Shown: positions 53,202 to 63,753, numbered from the stretch's first letter. The stretch is DNA of 64,000 nucleotides from Pseudomonas californiensis (GCF_021147775.1 NZ_JAGTPK010000006.1:170379-234378); one strand, 5' to 3'. A program made the numbers and translations. The notes: generated by a model not told the origin, from the sequence alone.

Positions 53202-55790
53202 TCAAGACACGGTCGCCTCAAGGAAATCCTGGGCAAAGCGCTGCAAGACACCGCCCGCTTCGTAAATGGAGAGCTCTTCGCCAGTGTCCAGACGACACGT
53301 TACCGGCACCTCGACACGCTCGCCGTTCTTGCGCTGGATCACCAGCGTCAAGGTCGCTCGCGGGGTCCGCTGGCCGATCACATCAAAGGTTTCCGTACCG
53401 TCGATGCCCAGCGTCAGGCGGCTGGTGCCCGCTTTGAACTCCAGCGGCAGCACGCCCATCCCGACCAGATTGGTACGGTGAATCCGCTCGAAGCCTTCTG
53501 CCGCAATAGCTTCGACACCCGCCAGACGCACGCCTTTGGCTGCCCAGTCGCGTGACGAACCCTGGCCGTAGTCAGCACCCGCGATGATGATCAGCGGTTG
53601 TTTGCGAGCCATGTAGGTTTCAATCGCTTCCCACATGCGCGTGACTTGCCCTTCGGGCTCAAGGCGCGTCAGCGAACCTTTTTTGACCTTGCCATCCACC
53701 ACAGCCATCTCGTTGACCAATTGCGGGTTGGCAAACGTCGCGCGCTGTGCGGTCAAATGATCGCCACGGTGAGTCGCGTACGAGTTGAAATCTACCTCAG
53801 GCACGCCCATTTTCGCCAGGTACTCGCCCGCAGCGCTGTCGAGCATGATGGCGTTGGAGGGCGAGAGATGGTCGGTGGTGATGTTGTCCGGCAGCACCGC
53901 CAGAGGACGCATGCCCTTGAGCGTACGCTCCCCGGCCAGTGCACCTTCCCAATACGGCGGACGGCGGATGTAGGTGCTCATAACACGCCAGTCATACAGA
54001 GGCTCTACGCCAGGCCCGCTGTGCTCTTCGATGGCAAACATCGGGATGTACACCTGGCGGAACTGTTCCGGTTTGACCGACGCCTGCACCACCGCATCAA
54101 TTTCCTCGTCAGTTGGCCACAGGTCCTTGAGGCGGATCTCTTTGCCGTCAGCCATTCCCAGCACGTCGTTCTCGATGTCGAAACGAATCGTGCCGGCAAT
54201 CGCATACGCCACCACCAGCGGCGGGGAAGCAAGGAAGGCCTGCTTGGCGTAGGGATGAATACGCCCGTCGAAGTTGCGATTGCCGGACAGCACTGCCGTG
54301 GCGTAAAGGTCACGGTCGATGATTTCCTGCTGGATCTGCGGGTCCAGCGCGCCAGACATGCCATTGCAGGTAGTACAGGCAAACGCCACCACGCCAAAAC
54401 CCAGCTGCTCAAGCTCCGACGTCAGCCCGGCAGCGTCCAGGTAAAGGGCCACGGTCTTCGAGCCAGGCGCCAGCGATGACTTCACCCAGGGCTTGCGCGT
54501 CAGGCCCAGCCGATTGGCATTGCGCGCCAACAGGCCGGCGGCGATCACGTTGCGTGGGTTGCTGGTGTTGGTGCAACTGGTGATAGCGGCAATGATCACA
54601 GCGCCGTCGGGCATCTGACCCGGCACGTCGCTCCACGGCCCGGCAATGCCACGACTGGCGAGATCCGAAGTCGCGACGCGTGCATGCGGGTTGGACGGTC
54701 CCGCCATGTTGCGCACGACGCTGGACAGGTTGAAGCTCAACACACGCTCGTACTGAACCTGCGCCAGGCTGTCGGACCATAGCCCAGTGTGACGCGCATA
54801 CAATTCGACCAGCTTGACCTGCTCGTCTTCACGGCCGGTCAGGCGCAGGTAATCGATGGTTTGCGCATCAATGGAGAACATTGCGGCTGTAGCGCCATAT
54901 TCCGGCGCCATGTTGGAAATGGTTGCCCGATCGCCCAGCGTCAGGCTCGAAGCGCCCTCGCCGTAAAACTCAAGGTAGGCGCCGACCACCTTCTGCTGGC
55001 GCAGGTACTCGGTCAGGGCCAGCACCACATCGGTGGCGGTGATGCCAGGCTGCCTGCGACCAGTCAGCTCAACGCCAATGATGTCCGGCAGGCGCATCCA
55101 GGAGGCGCGCCCGAGCATGACATTCTCGGCTTCAAGCCCGCCCACTCCGATGGCAATCACGCCCAGCGCGTCGACGTGCGGTGTGTGGCTGTCGGTGCCG
55201 ACCAATGTGTCAGGAAATGCCACGCCGTCGAGCACCTGCACCACGGGCGACATTTTCTCCAGATTGATCTGGTGCATGATGCCGTTGCCCGGCGGTATGA
55301 CTTCGACGTTTTTGAACGCCTGCTTGGTCCAGTCGATGAAGTGAAACCGGTCTTCGTTGCGGCGATCTTCGATGGCACGGTTCTTCTCGAATGCCTGCGG
55401 GTCGTTGCCACCGCACTCCACGGCCAGCGAGTGATCGACGATCAATTGCACCGGCACAACCGGGTTGACCAGCGCCGGGTCGCCGCCTTGAGAGGCGATG
55501 GCGTCGCGCAAGCCGGCCAGATCGACCAGCGCGGTCTGGCCCAGAATGTCGTGGCACACCACGCGTGCAGGAAACCACGGAAAATCCAGATCACGACGAC
55601 GCTCGATCAGTTGCGTCAGCGAGGCGGTCAACGTGGCAGGGTCGCAGCGGCGTACGAGGTTTTCGGCCAGCACGCGGGAGGTATAAGGCAGCGTGTCGTA
55701 AGCACCGGGTGTGATCGCCTCGACGGCCGCGCGGGCGTCAAAATAATCCAGCCGGGTACCTGGGAGCGGTTTGCGAAATTCTGTGTTCAT
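53202..55790 (-). CDS. acnD: Fe/S-dependent 2-methylisocitrate dehydratase
   Basis: An 862-residue aconitase-family enzyme dehydrating 2-methylcitrate to 2-methyl-trans-aconitate. [4Fe-4S] cysteines are in ITSCTNTSNPRNV and FACTTCNGMSG. Swivel-domain blocks are ADYGQGSSRDWAAKG and GFERIHRTNLVGMGVLPLEF. Length is normal for AcnD. It starts 69 bases after prpC. Confidence 0.96.
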   Translation of the reverse strand: MNTEFRKPLPGTRLDYFDARAAVEAITPGAYDTLPYTSRVLAENLVRRCDPATLTASLTQLIERRRDLDFPWFPARVVCHDILGQTALVDLAGLRDAIASQGGDPALVNPVVPVQLIVDHSLAVECGGNDPQAFEKNRAIEDRRNEDRFHFIDWTKQAFKNVEVIPPGNGIMHQINLEKMSPVVQVLDGVAFPDTLVGTDSHTPHVDALGVIAIGVGGLEAENVMLGRASWMRLPDIIGVELTGRRQPGITATDVVLALTEYLRQQKVVGAYLEFYGEGASSLTLGDRATISNMAPEYGATAAMFSIDAQTIDYLRLTGREDEQVKLVELYARHTGLWSDSLAQVQYERVLSFNLSSVVRNMAGPSNPHARVATSDLASRGIAGPWSDVPGQMPDGAVIIAAITSCTNTSNPRNVIAAGLLARNANRLGLTRKPWVKSSLAPGSKTVALYLDAAGLTSELEQLGFGVVAFACTTCNGMSGALDPQIQQEIIDRDLYATAVLSGNRNFDGRIHPYAKQAFLASPPLVVAYAIAGTIRFDIENDVLGMADGKEIRLKDLWPTDEEIDAVVQASVKPEQFRQVYIPMFAIEEHSGPGVEPLYDWRVMSTYIRRPPYWEGALAGERTLKGMRPLAVLPDNITTDHLSPSNAIMLDSAAGEYLAKMGVPEVDFNSYATHRGDHLTAQRATFANPQLVNEMAVVDGKVKKGSLTRLEPEGQVTRMWEAIETYMARKQPLIIIAGADYGQGSSRDWAAKGVRLAGVEAIAAEGFERIHRTNLVGMGVLPLEFKAGTSRLTLGIDGTETFDVIGQRTPRATLTLVIQRKNGERVEVPVTCRLDTGEELSIYEAGGVLQRFAQDFLEATVS

Positions 55791-55859
55791 TGCGGGACTC
55801 GATCACGGGCGGTTCGGAAGACGGGCGGGGAACTCGTGAGCGGCTCCCCTGCCCCCTTT

Positions 55860-56987
55860 TCAGCGATTTGCGATGGGTACGAAGCTGCGCTGTTCGACAC
55901 CAACGTACTCGGCACTCGGGCGGATGATGCGGTTATTGCCACGTTGTTCAAACACGTGCGCCGCCCACCCGGTCAGCCTTGAGCAGACAAAGATCGGCGT
56001 GAACAGTTTGGTGGGGATGCCCATGAAGTGGTACGCCGACGCATGGTAGAAATCGGCGTTCGGGAACAGTTTCTTCTGCTCCCACATGACCTTGTCGATG
56101 GCTTCGGACACCGGAAACAGCACGGTATCGCCCACTTCGTCGGCGAGCTTTTTCGACCAGCCCTTTATGACCTCGTTGCGCGGGTCCGACTCTTTGTAGA
56201 TCGCGTGGCCGAAGCCCATGATCTTTTCCTTGCGCTCGAGCATGCCAAGCGTGCCCTGCGTCGCGTCTTCAGCAGAGCCGAAGCGCTGGATCATCTCCAT
56301 GGCCGCTTCGTTGGCGCCGCCATGCAACGGACCGCGCAACGTGCCGATGGCCGCCGTGATGCACGAGTAAAGGTCGGACAAGGTCGAGGCGCACACCCGG
56401 GCGGTAAAGGTCGACGCATTGAATTCATGCTCTGCATACAGGATCAGCGACACGTCCATGACCTTGCGGTGCAGCTCGCTGGGCGTGCGGTCCAGCAGCA
56501 AGTGCAGGAAATGCCCGCCAATGGAGTCTTCATCGGTGATGCAGTCGATGCGCTTGCCTTCGTGACTGAAGCGATACCAGTAGCACATGATCGCCGGAAA
56601 GGCTGCGAGCAGGCGATCCGTGGCGTCACGCTGCTGTTCGAACGTGCGCTCAGGCTCCAGCGTACCGAGCATTGACGCGCCGGTGCGCATGACATCCATG
56701 GGATGGGTGTCTGCGGGAATGCGTTCCAGTACTTCCTTCAGGGCCGGCGGCAGCTCGCGCAGTTCCCTCAGGCGCTGCATATAGGTGGCCAACTGGACCT
56801 GAGTAGGCAGCTCACCGTACAGCAACAGGTACGCCACCTCTTCAAAGCGCGCCTCGGCGGCCAGCTCACGAACATCGTAGCCGCGATAGGTCAGCCCGGC
56901 ACCGGCCATGCCCACGGTGGACAGGGCGGTCTGCCCCGCGACCTGGCCACGCAGGCCAGCGCCGCTCAATACTTTTGCTTCAGCCAT
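55860..56987 (-). CDS. prpC: 2-methylcitrate synthase
   Basis: A 375-residue citrate-synthase-family enzyme condensing propionyl-CoA with oxaloacetate. Catalytic regions: histidine in GPLHGGANEAAMEM, histidine in GFGHAIYKESDPRN, and the aspartate region near FPNADFYHASAYHFMG. ATG 56987 follows GGAGAATCCA. The operon context separates it from the housekeeping citrate synthase. Confidence 0.96.
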   Translation of the reverse strand: MAEAKVLSGAGLRGQVAGQTALSTVGMAGAGLTYRGYDVRELAAEARFEEVAYLLLYGELPTQVQLATYMQRLRELRELPPALKEVLERIPADTHPMDVMRTGASMLGTLEPERTFEQQRDATDRLLAAFPAIMCYWYRFSHEGKRIDCITDEDSIGGHFLHLLLDRTPSELHRKVMDVSLILYAEHEFNASTFTARVCASTLSDLYSCITAAIGTLRGPLHGGANEAAMEMIQRFGSAEDATQGTLGMLERKEKIMGFGHAIYKESDPRNEVIKGWSKKLADEVGDTVLFPVSEAIDKVMWEQKKLFPNADFYHASAYHFMGIPTKLFTPIFVCSRLTGWAAHVFEQRGNNRIIRPSAEYVGVEQRSFVPIANR

Positions 56988-57071
56988 TGGATTCTCCAGT
57001 TTTTGAAATTATCGGGAATTGGCGATCGCTTGTGATGTTCGTGCAACCGGTCGAGCGATCCGTGCAAAGGG

Positions 57072-57965
57072 TCAGCCCTTCTTCTGCGCAAACAACGCGT
57101 CCAGCTTTTGCTCGAAGGTGTGGTAGTCAATGGCGTCGTACAGCTCCATTCGGGTCTGCATCGTGTCAATGACGTTTTGCTGCGTGCCGTCGCGACGAAT
57201 CGCGCCGTAGACATTTTCTGCTGCCTTGTTCATGGCCCGGAACGCCGACAACGGGTAAAGCACCAGCGCAACGTCAGCGCTGCGCAGCTCGTCAACGGTA
57301 AACAGCGGCGTTGCGCCGAATTCGGTGATGTTAGCCAGGATCGGTACGCCGGAACGATTGGCGAACTGCTTGTACATCGCCAGTTCGGTGATGGCTTCGG
57401 GAAATATCATGTCGGCGCCGGCTTCGATGCAGGCCGCAGCACGCTCCAGCGCGGACTCCAGACCTTCGACCGCGAGCGCATCGGTACGCGCCATGATCAC
57501 GAAACTGTCATCGGTGCGCGCATCGACCGCAGCCTTGATGCGATCGACCATTTCCTGCAGCGGCACAATTTCCTTGTTGGGACGATGCCCGCAGCGCTTG
57601 GCGCCCACCTGATCCTCGATGTGAATCGCCGCAGCGCCGGCCTTGATCATCGAGCGCACGGTGCGCGCCACATTGAAGGCAGAGGAGCCAAAGCCCGTGT
57701 CAACGTCCACCAGCAGCGGCAGATCACAGACGTCGGTGATGCGCCGAACATCGGTCAGCACATCGTCCAGCCCGGTGATACCCAGGTCCGGAATGCCCAA
57801 CGAGCCCGCCGCCACGCCCCCACCGGAAAGATAAATAGCTTTGAAGCCCGCACGCTTGGCCAGCAGCGCATGGTTGGCATTGATAGCACCGACGACTTGC
57901 AACGGCTGTTCGTTGGCAACCGCGTCACGAAAACGCTGGCCGGGAGTTCGGGGGTCGTGACTCAT
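57072..57965 (-). CDS. prpB: 2-methylisocitrate lyase
   Basis: A 297-residue isocitrate-lyase-family enzyme cleaving 2-methylisocitrate to pyruvate and succinate, the last step of propionate breakdown. The catalytic KRCGH loop ([15 protein letters not shown]) and the metal-binding [14 protein letters not shown] block are present. Its start overlaps the regulator stop by four bases (ATGA), so regulator and enzyme are coupled. Confidence 0.97.
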   Translation of the reverse strand: MSHDPRTPGQRFRDAVANEQPLQVVGAINANHALLAKRAGFKAIYLSGGGVAAGSLGIPDLGITGLDDVLTDVRRITDVCDLPLLVDVDTGFGSSAFNVARTVRSMIKAGAAAIHIEDQVGAKRCGHRPNKEIVPLQEMVDRIKAAVDARTDDSFVIMARTDALAVEGLESALERAAACIEAGADMIFPEAITELAMYKQFANRSGVPILANITEFGATPLFTVDELRSADVALVLYPLSAFRAMNKAAENVYGAIRRDGTQQNVIDTMQTRMELYDAIDYHTFEQKLDALFAQKKG

Positions 57966-58666
57966 GATTCACCTCGGTCGGGAGCAGCCTGGTAATGGCG
58001 CTCAATGTTGCGTCTGGACGCACCGATATGGCGGCGCATCAATAATTCGGCCAGTTCGCCATCACGATCGGAAATGGCGTCGAGAATGCGATGGTGTTCG
58101 GCAAAAGCCTGGCGCGGTCGATTTGGGGTATTGGAAAACTGAATGCGGTACATACGCACCAATTGGTAAAGCTCACCGCAGAGCATCTGGCTGAGGGTGC
58201 GGTTACCGCTGCCCTGAATGATCCGGTAGTGGAAATCGAAATCGCCCTCCTGCTGGTAGTAACCGACGCCCGCCTGAAAGGCCGCATCGCGCTCATGGGT
58301 GTCGAGCACCTGACGCAACTCGTCGATCTCCTCAACGGTCATGCGCTCGGCAGCCAGACGACAGGCCATGCCTTCGAGCGATTCGCGAATCTCATAGAGT
58401 TCGATCAGTTCGGCATGGCTCAGCGAAACCACCCGCGCGCCTACGTGGGGCACGCGCACTACAAGACGCTGACCTTCGAGACGATGAATCGCTTCGCGCA
58501 ACGGCCCGCGACTGATGCCGTAAGTCCGTGCCAGTTCGGGTTCGGATATTTTACTGCCGGGTGCGATGTCACCTTTGACGATAGCGGCCTGAATACGTCG
58601 AAAGACGGTCTCGGACAGGGTTTCCGTCTCATCGCTGGTTGACGCGAATTGCTCGACGACGCCCAT
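57962..58666 (-). CDS. GntR/FadR-family regulator of the prp operon
   Basis: A 234-residue regulator. N-terminal winged helix-turn-helix ([20 protein letters not shown]) and C-terminal all-helical FCD ligand domain (metal-site histidines in [10 protein letters not shown] and [24 protein letters not shown]). It heads the prp operon and is coupled to prpB, so it most likely represses the operon until a pathway intermediate (2-methylcitrate type) binds. ATG 58666 is preferred to GTG 58678, as GAGG is too close to the latter. Confidence 0.9.
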   Translation of the reverse strand: MGVVEQFASTSDETETLSETVFRRIQAAIVKGDIAPGSKISEPELARTYGISRGPLREAIHRLEGQRLVVRVPHVGARVVSLSHAELIELYEIRESLEGMACRLAAERMTVEEIDELRQVLDTHERDAAFQAGVGYYQQEGDFDFHYRIIQGSGNRTLSQMLCGELYQLVRMYRIQFSNTPNRPRQAFAEHHRILDAISDRDGELAELLMRRHIGASRRNIERHYQAAPDRGES

Positions 58667-58740
58667 CACTGTCGACACCTCAACATTTATTTCAGGTAAA
58701 TCTAGCCATAACCGTCAATTTCGTCAAAGACAACATGCCA

Positions 58741-58752
58741 ATTGTCGACAAT
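58741..58752. promoter_or_regulatory. GntR operator of the prp operon
   Basis: The perfect 12-bp palindrome ATTGTCGACAAT lies 75 bases before the regulator start. TTGTnnACAA-type palindromes are typical operators of FCD-type GntR repressors. Confidence 0.7.
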
Positions 58753-58952
58753 CGTCTAATGCAAAGGTTATCCACCGTTGCTTTATCCGTCACCAGGCGC
58801 ATCACTGGAAAACTGGTGTGCCAGAGGCTTCATGCTAGAATGTCGACCGCCTGCCGAGCTTGCCGCTGCGGCACCCTGCCAGGCGTTCTATCATCAGGTT
58901 TTACCCCGCTTGCGTCCTGCCCTGTAGCTCCTCGCCCATCACACCAGGTTTT

Positions 58953-59489
58953 ATGAGACTTACGACCCTTTTAACGCTTTTTTTCCTGTCGCTTGCGCCT
59001 GCGCTGACGCTGGCGGCCAACAAGACGGTGTATGGCCTTAATGAATACGCTCGACTGACCGACATCGACCTCGAAGTGGCCGCCAAGCTCGACACCGGTG
59101 CCAAGACCGCATCGCTGAGCGCACGCGATATCAAACATTTCAAGCGTAACGGTGAAAGCTGGGTGCGCTTCTATCTGGCGATTGACGACAGCCATGCACA
59201 CCCCATCGAGCGTCCGCTGGCCAGGGTCAGCAAGATCAAGCGTCGCGCTGATGACCGTGACCCGGACGACGAAAAAAAGTACTCCGCGCGCCCGGTTATC
59301 AGCCTCGCTGTCTGCATGGGTGAAGTTTTACGCACCATAGAAGTGAACTTGACCGACCGTAGTGCTTTCCAATACCCGCTTTTGATTGGCTCCGAAGCCT
59401 TGAAACGCTTTGATGCGCTGGTCGATCCAAGTCTTAAATATGCGGCAGGGAAGCCCGGCTGCGCTTCCGTCGCTCAAAACGCAGAGTAA
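58953..59489 (+). CDS. Periplasmic retropepsin-like protease (ATP-dependent zinc protease family, PF05618)
   Basis: A 178-residue protein with a signal peptide (MRLTTLLTLFFLSLAPALTLA) and the RimK-linked protease fold. The DTGA motif (AKLDTGAKTASLSA) is the aspartic-protease signature of the retropepsin-like family, despite the database name zinc protease. Later blocks (RPVISLAVCMGEV; PLLIGSEALKRFDALVDPS) are family-typical. ATG 58953 gives a clean signal peptide. It leads an operon with an inactive transglutaminase and an ATP-grasp ligase. The natural substrate is not known. Confidence 0.88.
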   Translation: MRLTTLLTLFFLSLAPALTLAANKTVYGLNEYARLTDIDLEVAAKLDTGAKTASLSARDIKHFKRNGESWVRFYLAIDDSHAHPIERPLARVSKIKRRADDRDPDDEKKYSARPVISLAVCMGEVLRTIEVNLTDRSAFQYPLLIGSEALKRFDALVDPSLKYAAGKPGCASVAQNAE

Positions 59490-59493
59490 AACC

Positions 59494-61032
59494 ATGCGCT
59501 CTCTTACGCTCCATCTGAAAATCCTGATCACGTTCCTGGTGACCCTGGGCATTGCGATCACGGCCTATCAGATCCTGGCGCTCGGTATTCCCGTGACCGA
59601 AGACGAAACAGACGACCTTTGGAACATCGATGCCAAGGTCGAGTTCGTCGCCAACCCCAAGGACTCGGTCAAGATCCAGATGTTCGTGCCACCGCTGGCC
59701 CACGACTACATCAGCCTCAATGAAAGCTTCATTTCCAATAATTATGGCGTCAGCGTCAATCGTGGCGACGGCAACCGCCGTGTCACCTGGTCGACTCGCC
59801 GCGCCACGGGCAACCAGACGCTTTACTATCGGCTGGTGCTGACCAAGCGCTATAGCGGCGAAAAGCCCAAGGTCAAAGGCCCGATCTTCCGCGACAGCCT
59901 GCCAGTCGACGGCCCGGAAAAAGTCGCCGCCGAAGCCCTGCTCGCACCCATCCGCCAACATTCGGCTGACGTGGAAACCTTCATCACTGAAGCTATCAAA
60001 CGCGTCAACAACCTGAGCGACGATAACGTCAAGTTGTTGCTGGCCGGTGACACCTCGTCCGCGAAAAAAGCCCAGATCACTGAATTGCTGTTATCGATCG
60101 CGCACGTCCCCATGGAGAAGGCTCACACCATTCGCCTCGAATCCGAACAGCCTCAGACCCCAGAGCTTTGGCTGCGCAGCTTCAATGGCAAGGAATGGCT
60201 GTACTTCAACCCGGACACCGGCGAAGCAGGCTTGCCTGACGACCGCCTGCTGTGGTGGACCGGCGACGAGAATCTGGTGACGGTCGAGGGCGGCAAAAAA
60301 GTGCAAGTCACCTTCAGCCTCAACAACAGCGAAATGAACGCCATGCGCCTGGCCAAACTGACCGACGCCAGCACCGACTCGGACTTCCTTGCCTATTCGC
60401 TTTATGGTCTGCCGCTGCAAACCCAGCAGACGTTCATGATCATGGTCATGATCCCGATTGGCGTACTGGTGATCCTGATCCTGCGCAACCTGATCGGCCT
60501 GCAAACGCTGGGCACTTTTACACCGGTACTGATTGCGCTGGCGTTTCGCGAGACGCAACTGGGTTTCGGCATTGCGCTGTTTACCGTCATCACTGCGCTG
60601 GGCCTGTCGCTGCGTTCGTATCTGGAGCACTTGAAGCTGCAAATGCTCCCAAGGCTTTCGGTGGTCCTGACTTTCGTGGTGGTGCTGATCGCCGCCATCA
60701 GCCTGTTCAGCCACAAACTTGGGCTTGAACGCGGTCTGTCGGTGGCGCTGTTCCCAATGGTGATCCTGACCATGACCATCGAACGCCTGTCCATCACCTG
60801 GGAAGAGCGCGGTGCCAGTCACGCCATGAAAGTCGCCATTGGCACGCTGTTCGCCGCATCGCTGGCGCACTTGATCATGAGCGTGCCGGAGCTGATCTAT
60901 TTTGTGTTCACCTTCCCTGCAGTTCTGCTGGTTCTGGTCGGTTTCATGCTGGCGATGGGCAGATACCGTGGCTACCGCCTGACCGAACTGATCCGTTTCA
61001 AGGCGTTCCTCAAAGAGGAACAGGCCAAGTGA
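59494..61032 (+). CDS. Inactive transglutaminase-7TM membrane protein
   Basis: A 512-residue protein. One N-terminal membrane helix (LKILITFLVTLGIAITAYQI), a periplasmic transglutaminase-like domain (about 35-310) without a recognisable catalytic Cys-His-Asp set, then about seven membrane helices (about 335-500). This fits the paired families called inactive transglutaminase and 7TM-transglutaminase. It begins four bases after the protease stop and overlaps the ligase by GTGA. It likely scaffolds or senses a peptide on the periplasmic side; this is inference from the fold. Confidence 0.87.
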   Translation: MRSLTLHLKILITFLVTLGIAITAYQILALGIPVTEDETDDLWNIDAKVEFVANPKDSVKIQMFVPPLAHDYISLNESFISNNYGVSVNRGDGNRRVTWSTRRATGNQTLYYRLVLTKRYSGEKPKVKGPIFRDSLPVDGPEKVAAEALLAPIRQHSADVETFITEAIKRVNNLSDDNVKLLLAGDTSSAKKAQITELLLSIAHVPMEKAHTIRLESEQPQTPELWLRSFNGKEWLYFNPDTGEAGLPDDRLLWWTGDENLVTVEGGKKVQVTFSLNNSEMNAMRLAKLTDASTDSDFLAYSLYGLPLQTQQTFMIMVMIPIGVLVILILRNLIGLQTLGTFTPVLIALAFRETQLGFGIALFTVITALGLSLRSYLEHLKLQMLPRLSVVLTFVVVLIAAISLFSHKLGLERGLSVALFPMVILTMTIERLSITWEERGASHAMKVAIGTLFAASLAHLIMSVPELIYFVFTFPAVLLVLVGFMLAMGRYRGYRLTELIRFKAFLKEEQAK

Positions 61033-62003
61033 TCGGCTGGTGGAAAACCTGGAAGGCGCTGGAAGCTCGCGGAATCATGGGCATCAATCGGCGTAACGCT
61101 GACTATGTGCTCAAGTACAACAAACGCAGTCTCTACCCGGTCGTCGATGACAAGATCATCACCAAGGAACGGGCGATTCAGGCCGGGATTCATGTACCGG
61201 AGATGTACGGTGTGATCTCGACCGAGAAGGAAATCGACCTGCTCGACGAGATCATCGGCTCTCGCAACGACTTCGTGATCAAACCGGCGCAGGGCGCTGG
61301 CGGGGATGGCATTCTGGTGATCGCCGATCGCTTCGAGGATCGCTTTCGCACGGTCTCCGGGCGCATCATCAGTCACTCGGAAATCGAACATCAGGTTTCG
61401 AGCATTCTCACCGGGCTTTACTCGCTGGGCGGGCATCGCGACCGCGCCCTGATTGAATACCGCGTGACGCCAGACCCGATCTTCAAAAGCATCAGTTACG
61501 AGGGCGTGCCGGATATCCGCGTCATCGTGCTTATGGGCTATCCGGTCATGGCCATGCTGCGTCTGCCCACCCGCCAATCAGGCGGCAAGGCCAACCTGCA
61601 CCAGGGCGCCATTGGCGTCGGCGTGGACCTCGCGACCGGCATTACACTGCAAGGTACGTGGCTTAACAGCATCATCAGCAAACACCCGGACACTACCCAT
61701 TCGGTGGACGGCGTGCAGTTGCCCAACTGGGACGGCTTCATGAAGCTGTCGGCCGAGTGCTACGAGCTGTGCGGCCTCGGTTATATCGGCGTCGACATGG
61801 TGCTTGATCAAGACAAGGGACCTTTGATCCTTGAGCTCAACGCCCGCCCCGGCCTCAACATCCAGATCGCCAACGACTGCGGCCTGACTCACCGCACCCA
61901 GGCTGTCGAAGCCCGGCTGGAGCAGCTCGCACTCAACAGCGAGCGGGAAACACCCGAAGAACGCGTGCGGTTTGTGCAGGAGGTGTTTGGGCACGTTGAA
62001 TAA
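61029..62003 (+). CDS. ATP-grasp alpha-L-glutamate ligase-like protein
   Basis: A 324-residue ATP-grasp enzyme related to RimK. Nucleotide-binding blocks are FVIKPAQGAGGDGILVI and VDMVLDQDKGPLILELNARP (last metal-binding Glu and Asn). In the family such ligases form peptide bonds, often adding glutamate. GTG 61029 overlaps the previous stop codon. It is cytoplasmic, while its two partners face the periplasm, which suggests a modification made inside and processed outside. Confidence 0.9.
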   Translation: MIGWWKTWKALEARGIMGINRRNADYVLKYNKRSLYPVVDDKIITKERAIQAGIHVPEMYGVISTEKEIDLLDEIIGSRNDFVIKPAQGAGGDGILVIADRFEDRFRTVSGRIISHSEIEHQVSSILTGLYSLGGHRDRALIEYRVTPDPIFKSISYEGVPDIRVIVLMGYPVMAMLRLPTRQSGGKANLHQGAIGVGVDLATGITLQGTWLNSIISKHPDTTHSVDGVQLPNWDGFMKLSAECYELCGLGYIGVDMVLDQDKGPLILELNARPGLNIQIANDCGLTHRTQAVEARLEQLALNSERETPEERVRFVQEVFGHVE

Positions 62004-62084
62004 GCGTCGGCCTTGAAACACTTCGTTTGACCTGAAACGCCTCCCACTCTACAGACAGACAACCGACGGGCTCGCGATGCGGGC

Positions 62085-63281
62085 CTACCAGCTGTAACGC
62101 ACACCTACGTTTGCACCCCAGGGCTGTTCGATCTTGTCACCTTTGCCATAGTCCAGATCAGGGTGAGCCTGTAACCGATCGGCCAGTTGAATGGCGACGC
62201 CTGCTCCGAACTCGCCGCGAGAACCGGACAAATCGTTGTTGAACAGGTTCTGGTTGACGCGAACCTGATTATTGTCAGCAAACTCATGAGCGTAGGCAGC
62301 TCGAACATAGGGCTGCACGATGCGACCGTTGCCCATGTGGAGATTCACCCCAAGGGTAGTGCCCACTTTTCCCAACAATGAACGCGTACGATCGCCAGCA
62401 GCCGCAAGACCGATATGGACCACTGGAATCTCGGTGTCGGTCGCCGGATCCACTTCGCAGCTCGTGATCAGCAAGGCGTGGCTGCCGGTCGCTTCGCCAG
62501 CCACGGTCAGATAGTCGTGCTGGCCGTGCCGAACTCAGCATTCATCAGAAACGTGCCACTGCCTGACAATGTGCCAAGCCAGAGCTCATGGAATGAGCCG
62601 GCATCGCCAAACCTGATCCGCCTGTTGTTGACGGAAAGGCTCCCCACGGCATCATTGCCCGTCATGCTCCACTCTGCGCCGCTGTCCACCACCAACGCGT
62701 CGACGTTCTTCAGCCGGCCTGTCAGCACTGCCTGGTTTTGCAGGGTCACACTGAGAGAACTGGCCTCGGTCGCATCGATATTGCCGCTCAGGCTGCTGCC
62801 ATCCACAGTCATGATTACGGTACTGTCAGACGCCTTAACCAACGTACCATTGCCCCCCGTTGAGGCGCGTGTCTCCAGTGATCATGAGGTCTGATACCGA
62901 AGAGGGCGACGCCTGCATGGCTGGGCCGTTCAGGCCATTTATCTCTGCGTTGTCGAGCATGATGTTTCTGACCGAAGGCCCGGATACGCTCGGCGACAGG
63001 ATCATGCCGTCGCTCGCATCCCCCTGAGTAATAAGACCTACACCCACATCCGGGGACCGGGCTTCAATCCGAGTATTTTCCAGCGCCAGCCTTCCTCCGG
63101 TGTTTATAAACACGGCGATTTGCAGGCCGCTGAGAGGCGCATTGCTTGCATCGACTGTTTGTCGGTCCTCGACCACGATGACCGCCCATGCATATTCAGG
63201 AACAGCAAAAGCTGCCGCAAACGTCACATATTTCAAGCGGCAGGCAAACAACCTCATACAGCCAGAGCGAAGGCGGATCAT
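62085..63281 (-). pseudogene. Degenerate pertactin-like autotransporter
   Basis: The remains lie in three frames. 63281-62835 has a signal peptide-like start (MIRLRSGCMRLFACRLKYVT) and a passenger rich in short beta repeats. 62842-62507 continues the passenger up to GTLSGSGTFLMNAEFG. 62504-62085 has the linker and final barrel strands ending GANVGVRYSW. The first frame break is at a C6 run (62853-62858): removing one base restores the frame through NGGNGTLVKASD. The second lies near 62507. The barrel region is only about 110 codons, less than half the normal size, so a deletion also occurred. It is probably not functional. Confidence 0.85.
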
Positions 63282-63753
63282 AACGAACTTCCCTTTATCT
63301 TTAGCTCACACGACATTTGCAGTTCCCACTGCTACTCAGCGGTGCACAGCACTTTTAGTAATGTTGTCACACGCATCAAACACTCAGATGCGCATGACGC
63401 GCGAACACAAACTACCGAACATCGTGCAGTATTAAACCCCCCTATGACTAAACCGACCACCGGCTAAAAAGCACATCACCTATCGTATACAGGCATTTAT
63501 AAACTCGGTTTTTCTATATATATAATAACCCTCTTGCATGATAAATCAGACAACCCAAAACCATTGACACACATCCTGAAACCCCCGAAAAACAAGCCTC
63601 AGGCATTAATCCAGTCTATCTTTACACTCACCACCTCTGACACGCCAGACGTTCAAACGTCAGATAATTCATTGAGCCCTCCGCCACCGAATGTACCTCG
63701 TACTTCCTCCAACACTCAATTAATTGTAATACTGCGGATTCTTATTCCACGTT
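63282..63753. other. AT-rich gap without a gene
   Basis: About 470 bases between the autotransporter remnant and the insertion sequence, poorer in GC than the rest. A run of alternating T and A lies near 63515-63528. The only long frame, on the plus strand from 63534, is proline- and threonine-rich without a ribosome site. Nothing else is seen. Confidence 0.5.
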
